From: JAPPHA01 sp963662815
GTDB lineage: Bacteria > Pseudomonadota > Alphaproteobacteria > Rhodobacterales > Rhodobacteraceae
Direction of reading: 5' to 3'
DNA length: 64,000 nt
NCBI GenBank assembly: GCA_963662815.2
Contig: CAXXWA010000010.1
Span: 137,220-201,219, forward strand
Shown: in pieces, positions 45,991-55,986 of the stretch
How the letters are laid out: the number at the start of each line of letters is the position of its first letter
How positions within the stretch are numbered: the first letter of the stretch is position 1
The notes under the pieces: model-generated
Told to the model about the DNA's origin: nothing
The model's database searches: none
Seen by the model: the letters and a program-made list of their open reading frames with translations, nothing else
Program-made: the position numbers and the translations under genes

Positions 45991-46109
45991 CCCCGTGCCA
46001 CTCTGAAGTGCAACACCGGATGTGGTGGCGACCTGCGTCCTTCGGCGCAGGATGTTGCAAATCGGCCAGATGGCGGCGACAGTCCCTGTGACGAAACATG
46101 GAGGCTGTC

Positions 46110-47073
46110 ATGCCGAGCGGCTACCACCACCTGACCTATGGCGAACGATGCCAGATATACGCGCTGAGGAAAAGCGGGCTGTCCGACTTGGCCATTGCCC
46201 GGCAGATCGGCCGGGACCGGACGACTGTCTGGCGCGAGATCCGGCGCAACGGCGGCGGGCGCGGATACAGGCACTTGCAAGCGCAGGGCAAGGCCTCGGC
46301 GCGGCGCAGCGCGGCGTCGTCCGTTGCCAGGAAGATGACCCGGGAGCGGTGGACGACGGCGGAGGACAGGCTGGCGGAGGGCTGGAGCCCGGACCGGACC
46401 GCCGGCCGCTTCCGCAAGGAGGGCATCCCCATGGCGGGCCGGGAATGGATCTACCAGCACGTCCGCGCCGACCGGAAGGCCGGGGGCCGGCTCTTCCTTT
46501 TCCTGCGGCGGCGGGGCAGGAAGCCGAACTGGAAGGGCGGGCGCCACTCGGGCCGGGGCCGCATCCCGGACCGCACGGACATCTCCGAGCGCCCGGAGAT
46601 CGTGGAGGCGAAGGAGCGGATCGGCGACTGGGAGGCGGACACGATCGTCGGCAAGGGCCACAGCGGCGCGCTGGCGTGCTGGCGGGCCGGGCGTCGAACT
46701 GCACGCTTCTTCAGAGGGTTGGGCGGAGGACGGCGGCCGCGGTGGGCGCCGCGCTGCTCGAGATGCTGCTGCCGCTCGCCGCCCTGGTCCACACGATCAC
46801 CGCGGACAACGGCAAGGAGTTCGCGGGGCACGCCCTGGTGGCGAAGGCGCTCGGGGCCGGGTTCTTCTTCGCCACGCCGTACCATTCCTGGGAGCGGGGC
46901 CTGAACGAGCACGCGAACGGCCTGGTGCGGGGGTATTTTTCCAAGGACACGGACTTCCAGCAGATCACCGACGCGGAGGCGAGGCGGTCCGGGACCGGAC
47001 GGACGCGCGTCCGAGGAAGACGCTCGGCTACATGACCCCGGCCGAGGCGTTCCGGAAGGCGCGGCCTCCCTGA
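46110..47073 (+). pseudogene. IS30 transposase with the shared frame changes
   Basis: MPSGYHHLTYGERCQIYALR leads into an HTH, then IGDWEADTIVGKGHSGAL. The frame moves after that, continuing LLQRVGRRTAAAVGAALLEM and TITADNGKEFAGHALVAKAL, then RGYFSKDTDFQQITDAEA. It moves again before RPRKTLGYMTPAEAFRKARP and TGA at 47071. This copy keeps GYFSKDTDF where the others have mutated GCLSKDTDS, so it is the closest to an active sequence. Confidence 0.82.
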
Positions 47074-47358
47074 CAGGAGCCGTCCCGGACCGTCCTGCGG
47101 AGGGACCGGTCCGGGGAGAGAAAGGGGCGTCTGCGGCCCGCCGACCTCGGTCGGGCTCCGCCCTCCCTTCGCCCGGCGGGCCGCCGCCGCCCAATGGCAT
47201 TTCATTTGGCCGGCAGGATCGCGATGCCGTTCCGCGCGCGGCGCCAGCCGGCTGATTCCGCGTCCTTTTTCCGCCTGCTCCGCCTTTCCGCCCCGGGGGT
47301 TGACACGTCCTCCCTTTCGTGGCATGCCACGCTCGCATCAATCCGTCCCGCCGGGAGC

Positions 47359-49508
47359 CAGGACTTTCCCACGCTGTTGGCGATTTTCCGATTTGCCGCC
47401 GAACGGGGGGCGGACCGGGGCGTTCCGGCCGGATTCCGGGTTTGCGGAGCCGTCCGCGCGCCGTCGCGGGCGCCGGTTCCGGTCCCTTGGTGATTCGTTT
47501 TCGGGGCTTGGCGGCCTGCCGGCGGCGTCCGGGAGCCGGCCCGGACGCGGCCCGGCTCTCAGGGCCGGGTCAGGGCGGCGATGGCCTCGCTGCGGTTCAG
47601 CTGCAGGCGTCGCCGGGTCTCGGCGAGGCTCTCCGCCTCGCGGCGGCTGGCGAAGACCGCCGCGAGCGCGATGCTGTTCAGGCTGGCCCGGTTCGCCGGG
47701 CCGTTGCCGGTGCGGGTCAGGCAGGCGTCCTCGCCGAAGACGCAGTCCCTCTGGCGGTGGTTCAGGTTCTCCACACTCCAGTGTCCGCGATTCAGCTTCA
47801 GCAGCTCCTCCGGCGACGCGGCTTCGGCATCCAGCGAGGTGATGACATACGCGATCTCGGTGCAGTCGTTTCCCCCATCGTCGCCGTCCTTCTTCAGCGG
47901 CTCCCGGTAGCGGGTGATCCGGGCGATCTGGCTGACGCCGGGGTAGTTGATCAGGCGCTTGAGCGGCGTCAGGACGCTGATGGAGCGCTGCTCCAGGCGG
48001 CCGTGAACCTTTTCGAGATCCTCCGCGAAGCGGCCGGTGGCGTCCCTCTCCCAGTCGATGCCGTCGAGGATGCCGAAGGTCTCCGGCGCGTTGCCCTTGA
48101 CCGAGAAGACATAGTCGGCTCCGCAGCGCCCGGTGACCATCTTCGCGGTCTTGCGCGTCGTGTGCAGCGCGTCGAGGGTGATGACCTTGCCGCGGACGTC
48201 GCTGCGCTCCAGGAGGTCGTGCGTGGCCGCCAGCTCGCCGCCTTCGTCGCCGAAGTTCAGGAGCGCGAAGGGCGCGCCGGTCGCGTGGTCGACGAGGGCC
48301 ACGGTCTCGTGATGGCCGTCGCCGTTGCGGTTGGCGCCGCGGATGCGCTTGCCGTCGGCGGCGAGCGCCCGGGCGAGGGGAAGCCGGGGCCGGGACCAGC
48401 GGCCGACCACGTCCTCCAGCGCCTCGGGGTCGACCGACTGCACGACCCTGTGGATCGTGGACTTCGAGACCGGCTCGCGAAGCCCCGTCTTCGGGTTCCG
48501 CCAGGCGCCGACGGCCTCCAGCTCCTCCTGCGACAGCGAGCGCGCGAACTGCGCGGCGGCCAGGCAGCCCTTCATGTTCGCGAGCTCGGCGAGCACGTGC
48601 ACGGCGAGCACGCAGGCCACCGCGTGCTTCCTGCCCTGCGCCCGGCGGAAGTCGGGCACCGCCGCCAGCTCCGCGTGCAGCGAGCGCATTGTCCCGGGGT
48701 CCCGCGGCGCCAGACCGGGACCGGAGGGCGGCGCCACGTCCGGCGGCAGCGGCTGCGGGCTCGAGAGCAGCGCCCGGGCGTCGGGCCTCAGCGGCGTCAC
48801 GAAGATCTCCTTCGGCCTGCCGTGGGGGTCGGTGTAGCGACCGTTGGCGCGGGCGAACCCCTTCGTCCGGCCCAGGCACTCCCAGCCCGCCGCCCTGTAC
48901 ATGGTGCCGGAAAACCTGGCCGGGTCGCAGAACGTCTCCGCCAGGAGCACCCGGTGCCCGTGCGCCGCCAGCCAGTCGTCGGCGAGCCGGCGGGTCATCC
49001 CCGCAAGGAAGAAGGAGGCGAGGTTCGGGAACACCCCCGGCTCGGACAGGATCAGGAAACGCGTGTTGTTCGCCACCATCTCCAGCCGCCGGAACTGCTG
49101 CTCCGGCCTCCAGCCGCACCACCTGTCGCGCGGAGCGCACTTGAAGGCGCCGTTCTGCCACGCCGCCAGGCCCAGCCACCGGTCCCCGAAGCTTGCCACG
49201 TAGCGCAGGCCGCGGGCCGCCAGCCGCTGGAAGCCGAGATAGTGGCGCTCGTCCATCAGCGAGTCCCAGAGCGGGCGCTCCTGCGGCCTGGCCAGCCGGA
49301 TCTCGACGTCCGACAGGGAAAACCCCGCCGGCATCCCGCGAAACGGGGCATGGAACTCGAGGCGCTTGCGAATCGACATGGCCGGAGCATCGCACGTCCG
49401 GGACGGGAACGCCAGCGGAAAATTCCGGCTCCGCGGTCGCGCGCGCATGCAACGCAGACAAGCCCGGTGTCAAGGAAAACCAGCCGAAATCAGCGTGGGA
49501 TGCCCCTG
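47359..49508 (-). mobile_element. ISAs1-type element, copy 1, complete
   Basis: The element is 2150 bases long. Inverted ends CAGGACTTTCCCACGCTG and CAGGGGCATCCCACGCTG (the latter on the minus strand) start with the CAGG typical of the ISAs1 family. The 9-base duplication GCCGGGAGC lies at 47350-47358 and 49509-49517. It inserted 9 bases before the start codon of the IS4-type transposase gene. Copy 2 at 53339-55487 is almost identical. Confidence 0.92.
47559..49379 (-). CDS. ISAs1-family transposase with N-terminal DUF4338 (DruA-like) domain
   Basis: This protein has 606 residues from ATG 49379 (MSIRKRLEFHAPFRGMPAG). Residues about 20-215 are DUF4338: LWDSLMDERHYLGFQRLAAR, APRDRWCGWRPEQQFRRL, NNTRFLILSEPGVFPNLASF, LLAETFCDPARFSGTMYRAA and GRPKEIFVTPL. 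This is the family of DruA in Druantia defence. Residues about 250-600 are an ISAs1 transposase: AVPDFRRAQGRKH (DDE_Tnp_1_assoc), AADGKRIRGAN (D), VITLDALHTTRKTAK (D) and RGHWSVENLNHRQRDCVFGE (E). Both halves are in one open frame. The role of DUF4338 in transposition is unknown to me. Confidence 0.88.
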   Translation of the reverse strand: MSIRKRLEFHAPFRGMPAGFSLSDVEIRLARPQERPLWDSLMDERHYLGFQRLAARGLRYVASFGDRWLGLAAWQNGAFKCAPRDRWCGWRPEQQFRRLEMVANNTRFLILSEPGVFPNLASFFLAGMTRRLADDWLAAHGHRVLLAETFCDPARFSGTMYRAAGWECLGRTKGFARANGRYTDPHGRPKEIFVTPLRPDARALLSSPQPLPPDVAPPSGPGLAPRDPGTMRSLHAELAAVPDFRRAQGRKHAVACVLAVHVLAELANMKGCLAAAQFARSLSQEELEAVGAWRNPKTGLREPVSKSTIHRVVQSVDPEALEDVVGRWSRPRLPLARALAADGKRIRGANRNGDGHHETVALVDHATGAPFALLNFGDEGGELAATHDLLERSDVRGKVITLDALHTTRKTAKMVTGRCGADYVFSVKGNAPETFGILDGIDWERDATGRFAEDLEKVHGRLEQRSISVLTPLKRLINYPGVSQIARITRYREPLKKDGDDGGNDCTEIAYVITSLDAEAASPEELLKLNRGHWSVENLNHRQRDCVFGEDACLTRTGNGPANRASLNSIALAAVFASRREAESLAETRRRLQLNRSEAIAALTRP

Positions 49509-49562
49509 GCCGGGAGCTTTCAGCCATGGACCCGCGAATCGCAGCCCTCAAGTCCACCACCT

Positions 49563-49875
49563 CGTATGTTCCGAGAACCGGAAACGAACCAAGGGGTGGC
49601 TGTGGAAAATTTTGGCGCGGGTTCCTGTGGAAAACCCGCCTCTTGCCTCCCGCCGCCTCCACGGTTCATTCCCGGTTCGGGACCGCCGCCGCCAGGCCTG
49701 GCGGCGGCGGAGCGGGGCCTGGCCCCGCAGGACGGGTCGGACCGGAAGCACCATGGATCGCGCAAGCGGATCCGTGCGGAAGCGTGGTCGGCCCGCCCTC
49801 CCTTCAGCCTCCCGGGTCCTGGATGGATGCCTGGGTTCGAGAACCGGATCATCGCGAGGATAGGAGCGGGAGAGC
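49563..49875 (+). ncRNA. Left non-coding region of IS110 copy 2, candidate bridge-RNA gene
   Basis: Nearly identical to 6566-6879. Here the first hairpin is a perfect palindrome centred on CCAGGCCTGG, because the extra C of copy 1 is absent. CGAGGA again lies just upstream of the transposase start. Conservation of the whole leader between two copies at different sites fits a functional RNA, but close copies would be similar anyway. Confidence 0.38.
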
Positions 49876-50823
49876 ATGACCATCGTAGCCGCCGGCATTG
49901 ACGTGAGCAAGAAGACGCTGAACATCCACCTGAACGGCAGGGATCACGCCGCCGCCAACGACACGGACGGCTTCCGCAAGGTCGCCGGCATCCTGAGGGA
50001 CGGCGGGGCGGAGAGGGTCGTCATGGAGGCCACGGGGCGGATGCACCGGGCGCTCCATCAGTCGCTGCACGACCGGGGCTTCGCGGTCCTGGTGGTCAAT
50101 CCCCGCCAGTCCCGGGACTTCGCGAAGGCCGCCGGCGACATGGCGAAGACCGACAGGGTCGACGCCAGGGTGCTGGCCGCCTTCGGCGCCGCGTTCCCGG
50201 CCAGGCCGCCGACGGCGCCGGCCGAGGCGGCGATCGACCGGCTCCGCGACATGCTGGTGCTGCGGGAGAGGCTCGTCGACCAGCGCACGCAGCTGAAGGC
50301 GGTCTTCGACGAGGTCGGCGATCCCGACCCGGACGGGCCCGTCCCGAAGGTCCTCTCGGAGATCGAGGCCGGCGTCCGCCAGTACGACCGGCGGATCGCG
50401 GAGACGGTCGCAGGCGCGGAGGAGCTTGCCGGGAGCCGCGACATCCTGATGTCGATCCCGGGCATCGGCCCCGTCACGGCGGCGGCCCTGATCGCCTGGA
50501 TGGGCGAGCTCGGCGCGATCGGCAGCCGCCAGGCCGCGGCCCTGATCGGCGTCGCGCCCTTCGCCCGCGACAGCGGAACCCTGAAGGGCGCGCGCCGCGT
50601 CGCCGGCGGACGGAGGCGGCCGAGGGACGTCCCGTGCATGGCGGCGATGGCGGCCTGCCAGTTCAATCCCGACATGAAGGAGACGTACGTCCGGCTCGTC
50701 GAAAGAGACAAGCACCACAAGGTCGCCGTGACCGCGGTGATGCGGAGGCTGATCGTGACCGCGAACGCCCTGCTGCGCGACCGGCGCATGTGGGAGGACC
50801 GGACGGCCGCGGCCGCCGGCTGA
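49876..50823 (+). CDS. IS110-family transposase, copy 2
   Basis: This protein has 315 residues. MTIVAAGIDVSKKTLNIHLN, VVMEATGRMHRALHQSLHD, TDRVDARVLAAFGA and the C-terminal GVAPFARDSGTLKGARRV are all present, so both the DEDD and the serine domain look intact. Differences from copy 1, such as KAVFDEVGD against RAVFDEVGD and YVRLVERDKHHKVAV near the end, are scattered. This copy matches the expected family consensus slightly better (LVVNPRQ). Confidence 0.93.
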   Translation: MTIVAAGIDVSKKTLNIHLNGRDHAAANDTDGFRKVAGILRDGGAERVVMEATGRMHRALHQSLHDRGFAVLVVNPRQSRDFAKAAGDMAKTDRVDARVLAAFGAAFPARPPTAPAEAAIDRLRDMLVLRERLVDQRTQLKAVFDEVGDPDPDGPVPKVLSEIEAGVRQYDRRIAETVAGAEELAGSRDILMSIPGIGPVTAAALIAWMGELGAIGSRQAAALIGVAPFARDSGTLKGARRVAGGRRRPRDVPCMAAMAACQFNPDMKETYVRLVERDKHHKVAVTAVMRRLIVTANALLRDRRMWEDRTAAAAG

Positions 50824-53338
50824 CGCCCGCGCGGGCCGCGTCCCGCGGCGGTCCGCCGGGCCCGGAACGAATCAATGGACCGGTCGCGTCCCTGCGACCG
50901 GCGGGTTCCCGCCTGCCCGGACGGTCGCCCGGATGCGGACAGGACTGTGGACAGGGTGTGGAAAACCCGGACAGGGATCCCCGGAAACCGCCGAAAAACG
51001 CCGAATCCGGCCTTGACCCGAAACATGGATGCTTCCTCGGCCGGCGCTTCACGCGGCGCCAGATCGCCGACATCCGGGAAACGGTTGAACTGTTCCCGAA
51101 CGACAGCCGCAACGAGCTGTCGAAGACCATCTGCGAGCACCTGAACTGGACCACGCCGAAGGGCGACTGCCGCGTCGCGGCGGGCCTGCGGCTTCTCGAG
51201 CACCTGGAGGAATGCGGGATCCTGACCCTTCCGGAGAAGCGCGACACCGCGGCGAAGTCGGCGCGCGGGCCGATCGTCCGCGTGCGGGCCTCCGACCCGC
51301 AGCCGGAGATCGCCTGCGCGCTCGCCGCCCTGGAGCCGCTGTCGCTGGAGGAGGCGGCGTCTCCGGAGGACGTGGCGCTGTGGAAGGCGCTCGTCGACCG
51401 CTACCACTATCTCGGATGCCCGCGGCCCTTCGGGCCGTCCGTCCGCTGGTTCGTCCGCGACCGCCGCGGGCGGCACCTCGCGGTGCTGCTGTTCGAGGCG
51501 GCGGCGCGGACGCTGCCGGCCCGGGACGAGTGGATCGGGTGGAGCGCGGCCGACCGCGACCGCCGGCTGCACCTCGCGGTGTCGAACAGCCGCTTTCCGG
51601 TGATGCCATGGGTCCGCGTCGACAACCTGGCGTCGAAGGCGCTGTCGATGGCGCTGCGCCAACTGCCCGGCAGTTGGGAGGAGCGGCACGCCTGCCGCCC
51701 GGTCCTGTGCGAGACCTTCGTCGACCCGACCCGCTTCGACGGCGCCTGCTGCAGGGCCGCCGGCTGGCAGCGGATCGGCATGACCGCCGGCAAGCGCAGC
51801 GGGCGCGGCGCCAAGCCGGCCAAGGAGATCCTGGTCAGGGCGCTCGACCCGGCGTTCCGCGAGATCCTGAAGGGAGAGGCGAAACCGAAGCCGAAGCCGA
51901 AGCGCCGCGGCAAGTCCCCTGCGTCCGCCTCCGACGGCCGCTTCGTCGCCATGTGGTCCCGGATCGCCGACGCGGCCGCCGGCATCGCCGCCCGCCACGA
52001 CCGGGAGTGGATGCAGAGACGCCGGGTGACGGACAGCCTCGTCGTCATGCTGTTCGTGTTCCGACTGGTGCTGGCGCGCGGGCGGAAAGGCTGCGCCACC
52101 GTGACGGCCGAGCTGTGGGAGCAGTGCCGGAAGTCCGGCATCGCGCTGCCGCAGCCGCAGCCGGTCGCCGCCTCCTCGATCCGCAAGGCGCGCGCCCGCG
52201 TGCACGAGGACCTGTTCCGGGACCTGCACCGCGAGATCCTCGCGCACGGCATCCACGACCCGAACTGGAACGGACACCGGACCTTCGCCGTCGACGGCTC
52301 CAAGCCGACCCTGCCGCGCCCGCTCGTCGATGCCGGATATCCGCTCCCGAACGACGGCGCCCGCCACCCGCAGGGCCTGCTGTCCTGCCTGTACAGGCTC
52401 GACAACCGCATGCCCGTCGACTTCCTCCTCGCGTCCGATGCCGACGAACGCGCCGCCGCGCTCGCCCATCTCGACGCGCTCTCCCCCGGCGACGTCGTGG
52501 CCTTCGACCGGGGATATTTCTCCTTCGTCATGCTGCACGCCATGACCGTGCGCGGCCTGCATCCGGTGTTCCGCATCCAGCGCAGCTCCGCCGCCGCCTT
52601 CAACAGCTTCCGCGACGGCGACCGCGACGACGCCCGCATCAGGATCACCCCGGGAAAGGAGGCCCTGCGCAAGCTGCGGGCCGCAGGCTTCGCAACCCCG
52701 GTCCCTCCGGTCGTCCTGCGCATGGTCCGCTGCGACATCGCCGATGAACGATACGTGCTCGCCACGACCCTCGACGACCCGGACCGGTACAGCGTGGCGG
52801 ACCTCTCGGACCTCCATCACGGACGCTGGTCGATCGAGGAACTGTACAAGACTTCCAAACATGTCATCGCGGTGGACGAATTCCACGGCAGGACCGAACG
52901 CGGCGTCCGCCAGGAACCCTGCGCCCATTTCAACCTCATCGCCATGGCACGCCTGTTCTCCAACCAGGGCGACAGCCTCCTCGACGACATGCACGAAGGC
53001 GACCTGCCGAAGAGGCGGACGAACTTCTCCAACGCACTGGCCATGCTCGCAATCAACCTCGAGGAGATGATCCTGGCCCAGACCGCGGCCCTGGCCGACA
53101 CCGTCGGGCGCATGGCGGACTCGATCCTCGCGGTCAGGGCGCGGCTGCGGCCGGGACGGTCGTTCCCGCGCCGCTCGCGAAAACCGGTCGGAAAGTGGAG
53201 CCGCAAGCGAGAGCAGACCGCGTAGCCCGAAACCCGCCGTCCGGACCGGAAAGGGGCACGGCAGCCCCGAACCGCTCGCGCAGCCTTAAGGAAACGACGC
53301 CGAAACGTTAAGGAAATGCCATTGCGCCGCCGCCCCCT

Positions 53339-55487
53339 CAGGACTTTCCCACGCTGTTGGCGATTTTCCGATTTGCCGCCGAACGGGGGGCGGACCGGGG
53401 CGTTCCGGCCGGATTCCGGGTTTGCGGAGCCGTCCGCGCGCCGTCGCGGGCGCCGGTTCCGGTCCCTTGGTGATTCGTTTTCGGGGCTTGGCGGCCTGCC
53501 GGCGGCGTCCGGGAGCCGGCCCGGACGCGGCCCGGCTCTCAGGGCCGGGTCAGGGCGGCGATGGCCTCGCTGCGGTTCAGCTGCAGGCGTCGCCGGGTTT
53601 CGGCGAGGCTCTCCGCCTCGCGGCGGCTGGCGAAGACCACCGCGAGCGCGATGCTGTTCAGGCTGGCCCGGTTCGCCGGGCCGTTGCCGGTGCGGGTCAG
53701 GCAGGCGTCCTCGCCGAAGACGCAGTCCCTCTGGCGGTGGTTCAGGTTCTCCACACTCCAGTGTCCGCGATTCAGCTTCAGCAGCTCCTCCGGCGACGCG
53801 GCTTCGGCATCCAGCGAGGTGATGACATACGCGATCTCGGTGCAGTCGTTTCCCCCATCGTCGCCGTCCTTCTTCAGCGGCTCCCGGTAGCGGGTGATCC
53901 GGGCGATCTGGCTGACGCCGGGGTAGTTGATCAGGCGCTTGAGCGGCGTCAGGACGCTGATGGAGCGCTGCTCCAGGCGGCCGTGAACCTTTTCGAGATC
54001 CTCCGCGAAGCGGCCGGTGGCGTCCCTCTCCCAGTCGATGCCGTCGAGGATGCCGAAGGTCTCCGGCGCGTTGCCCTTGACCGAGAAGACATAGTCGGCT
54101 CCGCAGCGCCCGGTGACCATCTTCGCGGTCTTGCGCGTCGTGTGCAGCGCGTCGAGGGTGATGACCTTGCCGCGGACGTCGCTGCGCTCCAGGAGGTCGT
54201 GCGTGGCCGCCAGCTCGCCGCCTTCGTCGCCGAAGTTCAGGAGCGCGAAGGGCGCGCCGGTCGCGTGGTCGACGAGGGCCACGGTCTCGTGATGGCCGTC
54301 GCCGTTGCGGTTGGCGCCGCGGATGCGCTTGCCGTCGGCGGCGAGCGCCCGGGCGAGGGGAAGCCGGGGCCGGGACCAGCGGCCGACCACGTCCTCCAGC
54401 GCCTCGGGGTCGACCGACTGCACGACCCTGTGGATCGTGGACTTCGAGACCGGCTCGCGAAGCCCCGTCTTCGGGTTCCGCCAGGCGCCGACGGCGGCAA
54501 GCTCCTCCTGCGACAGCGAGCGCGCGAACTGCGCGGCGGCCAGGCAGCCCTTCATGTTCGCGAGCTCGGCGAGCACGTGCACGGCGAGCACGCAGGCCAC
54601 CGCGTGCTTCCTGCCCTGCGCCCGGCGGAAGTCGGGCACCGCCGCCAGCTCCGCGTGCAGCGAGCGCATTGTCCCGGGGTCCCGCGGCGCCAGACCGGGA
54701 CCGGAGGGCGGCGCCACGTCCGGCGGCAGCGGCTGCGGGCTCGAGAGCAGCGCCCGGGCGTCGGGCCCGGCGGCGCCGCGAAGATCTCCTTCGGCCTGCC
54801 GTGGGGGTCGGTGTAGCGACCGTTGGCGCGGGCGAACCCCTTCGTCCGGCCCAGGCACTCCCAGCCCGCCGCCCTGTACATGGTGCCGGAAAACCTGGCC
54901 GGGTCGCAGAACGTCTCCGCCAGGAGCACCCGGTGCCCGTGCGCCGCCAGCCAGTCGTCGGCGAGCCGGCGGGTCATCCCCGCAAGGAAGAAGGAGGCGA
55001 GGTTCGGGAACACCCCCGGCTCGGACAGGATCAGGAAACGCGTGTTGTTCGCCACCATCTCCAGCCGCCGGAACTGCTGCTCCGGCCTCCAGCCGCACCA
55101 CCTGTCGCGCGGAGCGCACTTGAAGGCGCCGTTCTGCCACGCCGCCAGGCCCAGCCACCGGTCCCCGAAGCTTGCCACGCAGCGCAGGCCGCGGGCCGCC
55201 AGCCGCTGGAAGCCGAGATGGCGGCGCTCGTCCATCAGCGAGTCCCAGAGCGGGCGCTCCTGCGGCCTGGCCAGCCGGATCTCGACGTCCGACAGGGAAA
55301 ACCCCGCCGGCATCCCGCGAAACGGGGCATGGAACTCGAGGCGCTTGCGAATCGACATGGCCGGAGCATCGCACGTCCGGGACGGGAACGCCAGCGGAAA
55401 ATTCCGGCTCCGCGGTCGCGCGCGCATGCAACGCAGACAAGCCCGGTGTCAAGGAAAACCAGCCGAAATCAGCGTGGGATGCCCCTG
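53339..55487 (-). mobile_element. ISAs1-type element, copy 2
   Basis: The element is 2149 bases long with the same ends as copy 1. The 9-base duplication CCGCCCCCT lies at 53330-53338 and 55488-55496. It inserted into the IS30 tail directly beside the right end of the IS4-type element. Confidence 0.92.
53539..55358 (-). pseudogene. DUF4338-ISAs1 transposase, copy 2, frameshifted between domains
   Basis: Same protein as copy 1, but near 54770-54785 the sequence changes (copy 1 EIFVTPLRPDARALL, here EIFAAPPGP in one frame and DARALLSSPQPLPP in another). The DUF4338 domain (start ATG 55358) and the transposase domain are therefore in different frames. Each domain alone is still open. Either the copy is dead or the halves could be made separately. 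Confidence 0.83.
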
Positions 55488-55680
55488 CCGCCCCCTGGGC
55501 GCGGCTTGCGCCGTCCGGAGAGCGCGGCTACGCTGCGTTTCGACGGGACTTCAGCCGCCTCGGGCCCGGATCTCGGGTGCCCCGGGGTCTGGATTCGCCA
55601 TCACAGGGCCATCTTCGGCACCAGAGCTGCGCGCTCGCTGCGGAAATGGCCGGGGGTGCACTTCGGAGTGGAAGTGGGGG

Positions 55681-55848
55681 GTCGAAATGCCTCTCGCCAT
55701 TGATGACCGGAACCGACCCCGGCCGCTTCCAGCGCGCCTTGTCCGTCACGTCGCGGCGGTAGCCAAGTGCCATCGCGACCCTGTCGAGCGGCGCCGAACG
55801 CGCCGTCGCCGCCAGTCCAGGCCAGTCGGATCGATCAAGCGTTCCCAT
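55681..55848 (-). pseudogene. DUF3991/TOPRIM protein, N-terminal part of a split gene
   Basis: ATG 55848 has GAGAAGAGGGAG directly upstream. The first 56 codons read MGTLDRSDWPGLAATARSAP, LDRVAMALGYRRDVTDKARW and KRPGSVPVINGERHFD, the expected start of DUF3991 proteins. The reading frame continues without loss at 45990 after removal of the IS30. Confidence 0.8.
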
Positions 55849-55986
55849 CTCCCTCTTCTCCTCCAGCAGAACCCGAGCACCGGAGCGGAATGCCCGGCAG
55901 AAATGATTCTGCCTGGAAAAGAAAAGGCCGGCAGGTGGGTCAATTTTGAACGCGAATCCTGGGTCAGTTTTGAACTGGACTTGACA

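Larger units (their letters stand above)
49561..51033 (+). mobile_element. IS110-family element, copy 2
   Basis: The same 1.47 kb element as 6564-8037, with one base less in the left hairpin. CT lies on both sides (49561-49562, 51032-51033), and TCCTCGG follows the right CT as in copy 1. The left non-coding DNA (49563-49875) has the same paired hairpins. It disrupts the IS4-type DUF4338 transposase gene after codon 12. Confidence 0.9.
49526..53225 (+). pseudogene. IS4-type transposase with N-terminal DUF4338 domain, interrupted by IS110
   Basis: Removing IS110 copy 2 with one CT gives one 742-residue frame. It begins MDPRIAALKSTTFLGRRFTR, a full DruA-like start including RQIADIRETVELFPNDSRNE (a winged-helix-like region). 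The DUF4338 core follows: DRYHYLGCPRPFGPSVRWFV, RDEWIGWSAADRDRRLHL, SNSRFPVMPWVRVDNLAS, LCETFVDPTRFDGACCRAAG. After a basic linker (KPKPKPKRRGK) comes an IS4 DDE domain: RTFAVDGSKPTLPRPL (D), DVVAFDRGYFSFVML (D) and GRWSIEELYKTSKHVIAVDE (E). Apart from the IS110 the gene looks intact. Confidence 0.87.
47192..53324 (+). mobile_element. IS4-type element with DUF4338-transposase fusion, carrying two inserts
   Basis: The ends CAATGGCATTTC (47192) and GAAATGCCATTG (ending 53324) form an inverted repeat that continues imperfectly. The flanks CGCCGCCGCC on both sides may be the duplication, though the sequence is simple. Own sequence: 47192-47358, 49509-49560 and 51034-53324, about 2.5 kb. ISAs1 copy 1 sits in the leader and IS110 copy 2 in the coding sequence. 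A truncated sister lies at 57491-57968. Confidence 0.83.
45991..55680 (+). mobile_element. IS30-family element inside the TOPRIM gene, itself split by two insertions
   Basis: The right IS30 repeat is at 45991 (CCCCGTGCCACTCTGAAGTG) and the left repeat ends at 55680 (TTCGGAGTGGAAGTGGGG). A GTC lies on both sides (45988-45990 and 55681-55683), and joining there restores the TOPRIM frame (…HFD-HLAG…). Own sequence: 45991-47191 and 55497-55680. The space between holds the IS4-type element and ISAs1 copy 2. Confidence 0.9.
42777..55986 (+). mobile_element. IS21-family element carrying an antisense TOPRIM gene, interrupted by nested inserts
   Basis: The left end is TGTGGAATCGCGTTCAAAAT followed by TGACCC. 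The right end, read on the minus strand, begins TGTCAAGTCCAGTTCAAAAC. Both contain two tandem copies of GCGTTCAAAATTGACCCA or a near match, the multiple terminal repeats of IS21 elements. The 7-base duplication C(T/C)GGTGC flanks it inside the recombinase gene. Without the IS30 insert (45991-55680 plus one GTC) it would be about 3.5 kb: istA, istB, then a DUF3991/TOPRIM gene on the other strand. Confidence 0.88.

Noticed and set aside
50058..52994. 978-codon minus-strand frame opposite the IS110 and IS4-type genes
   Set aside because: The plus strand carries catalytic motifs of both transposases; the minus frame has no recognisable domain.
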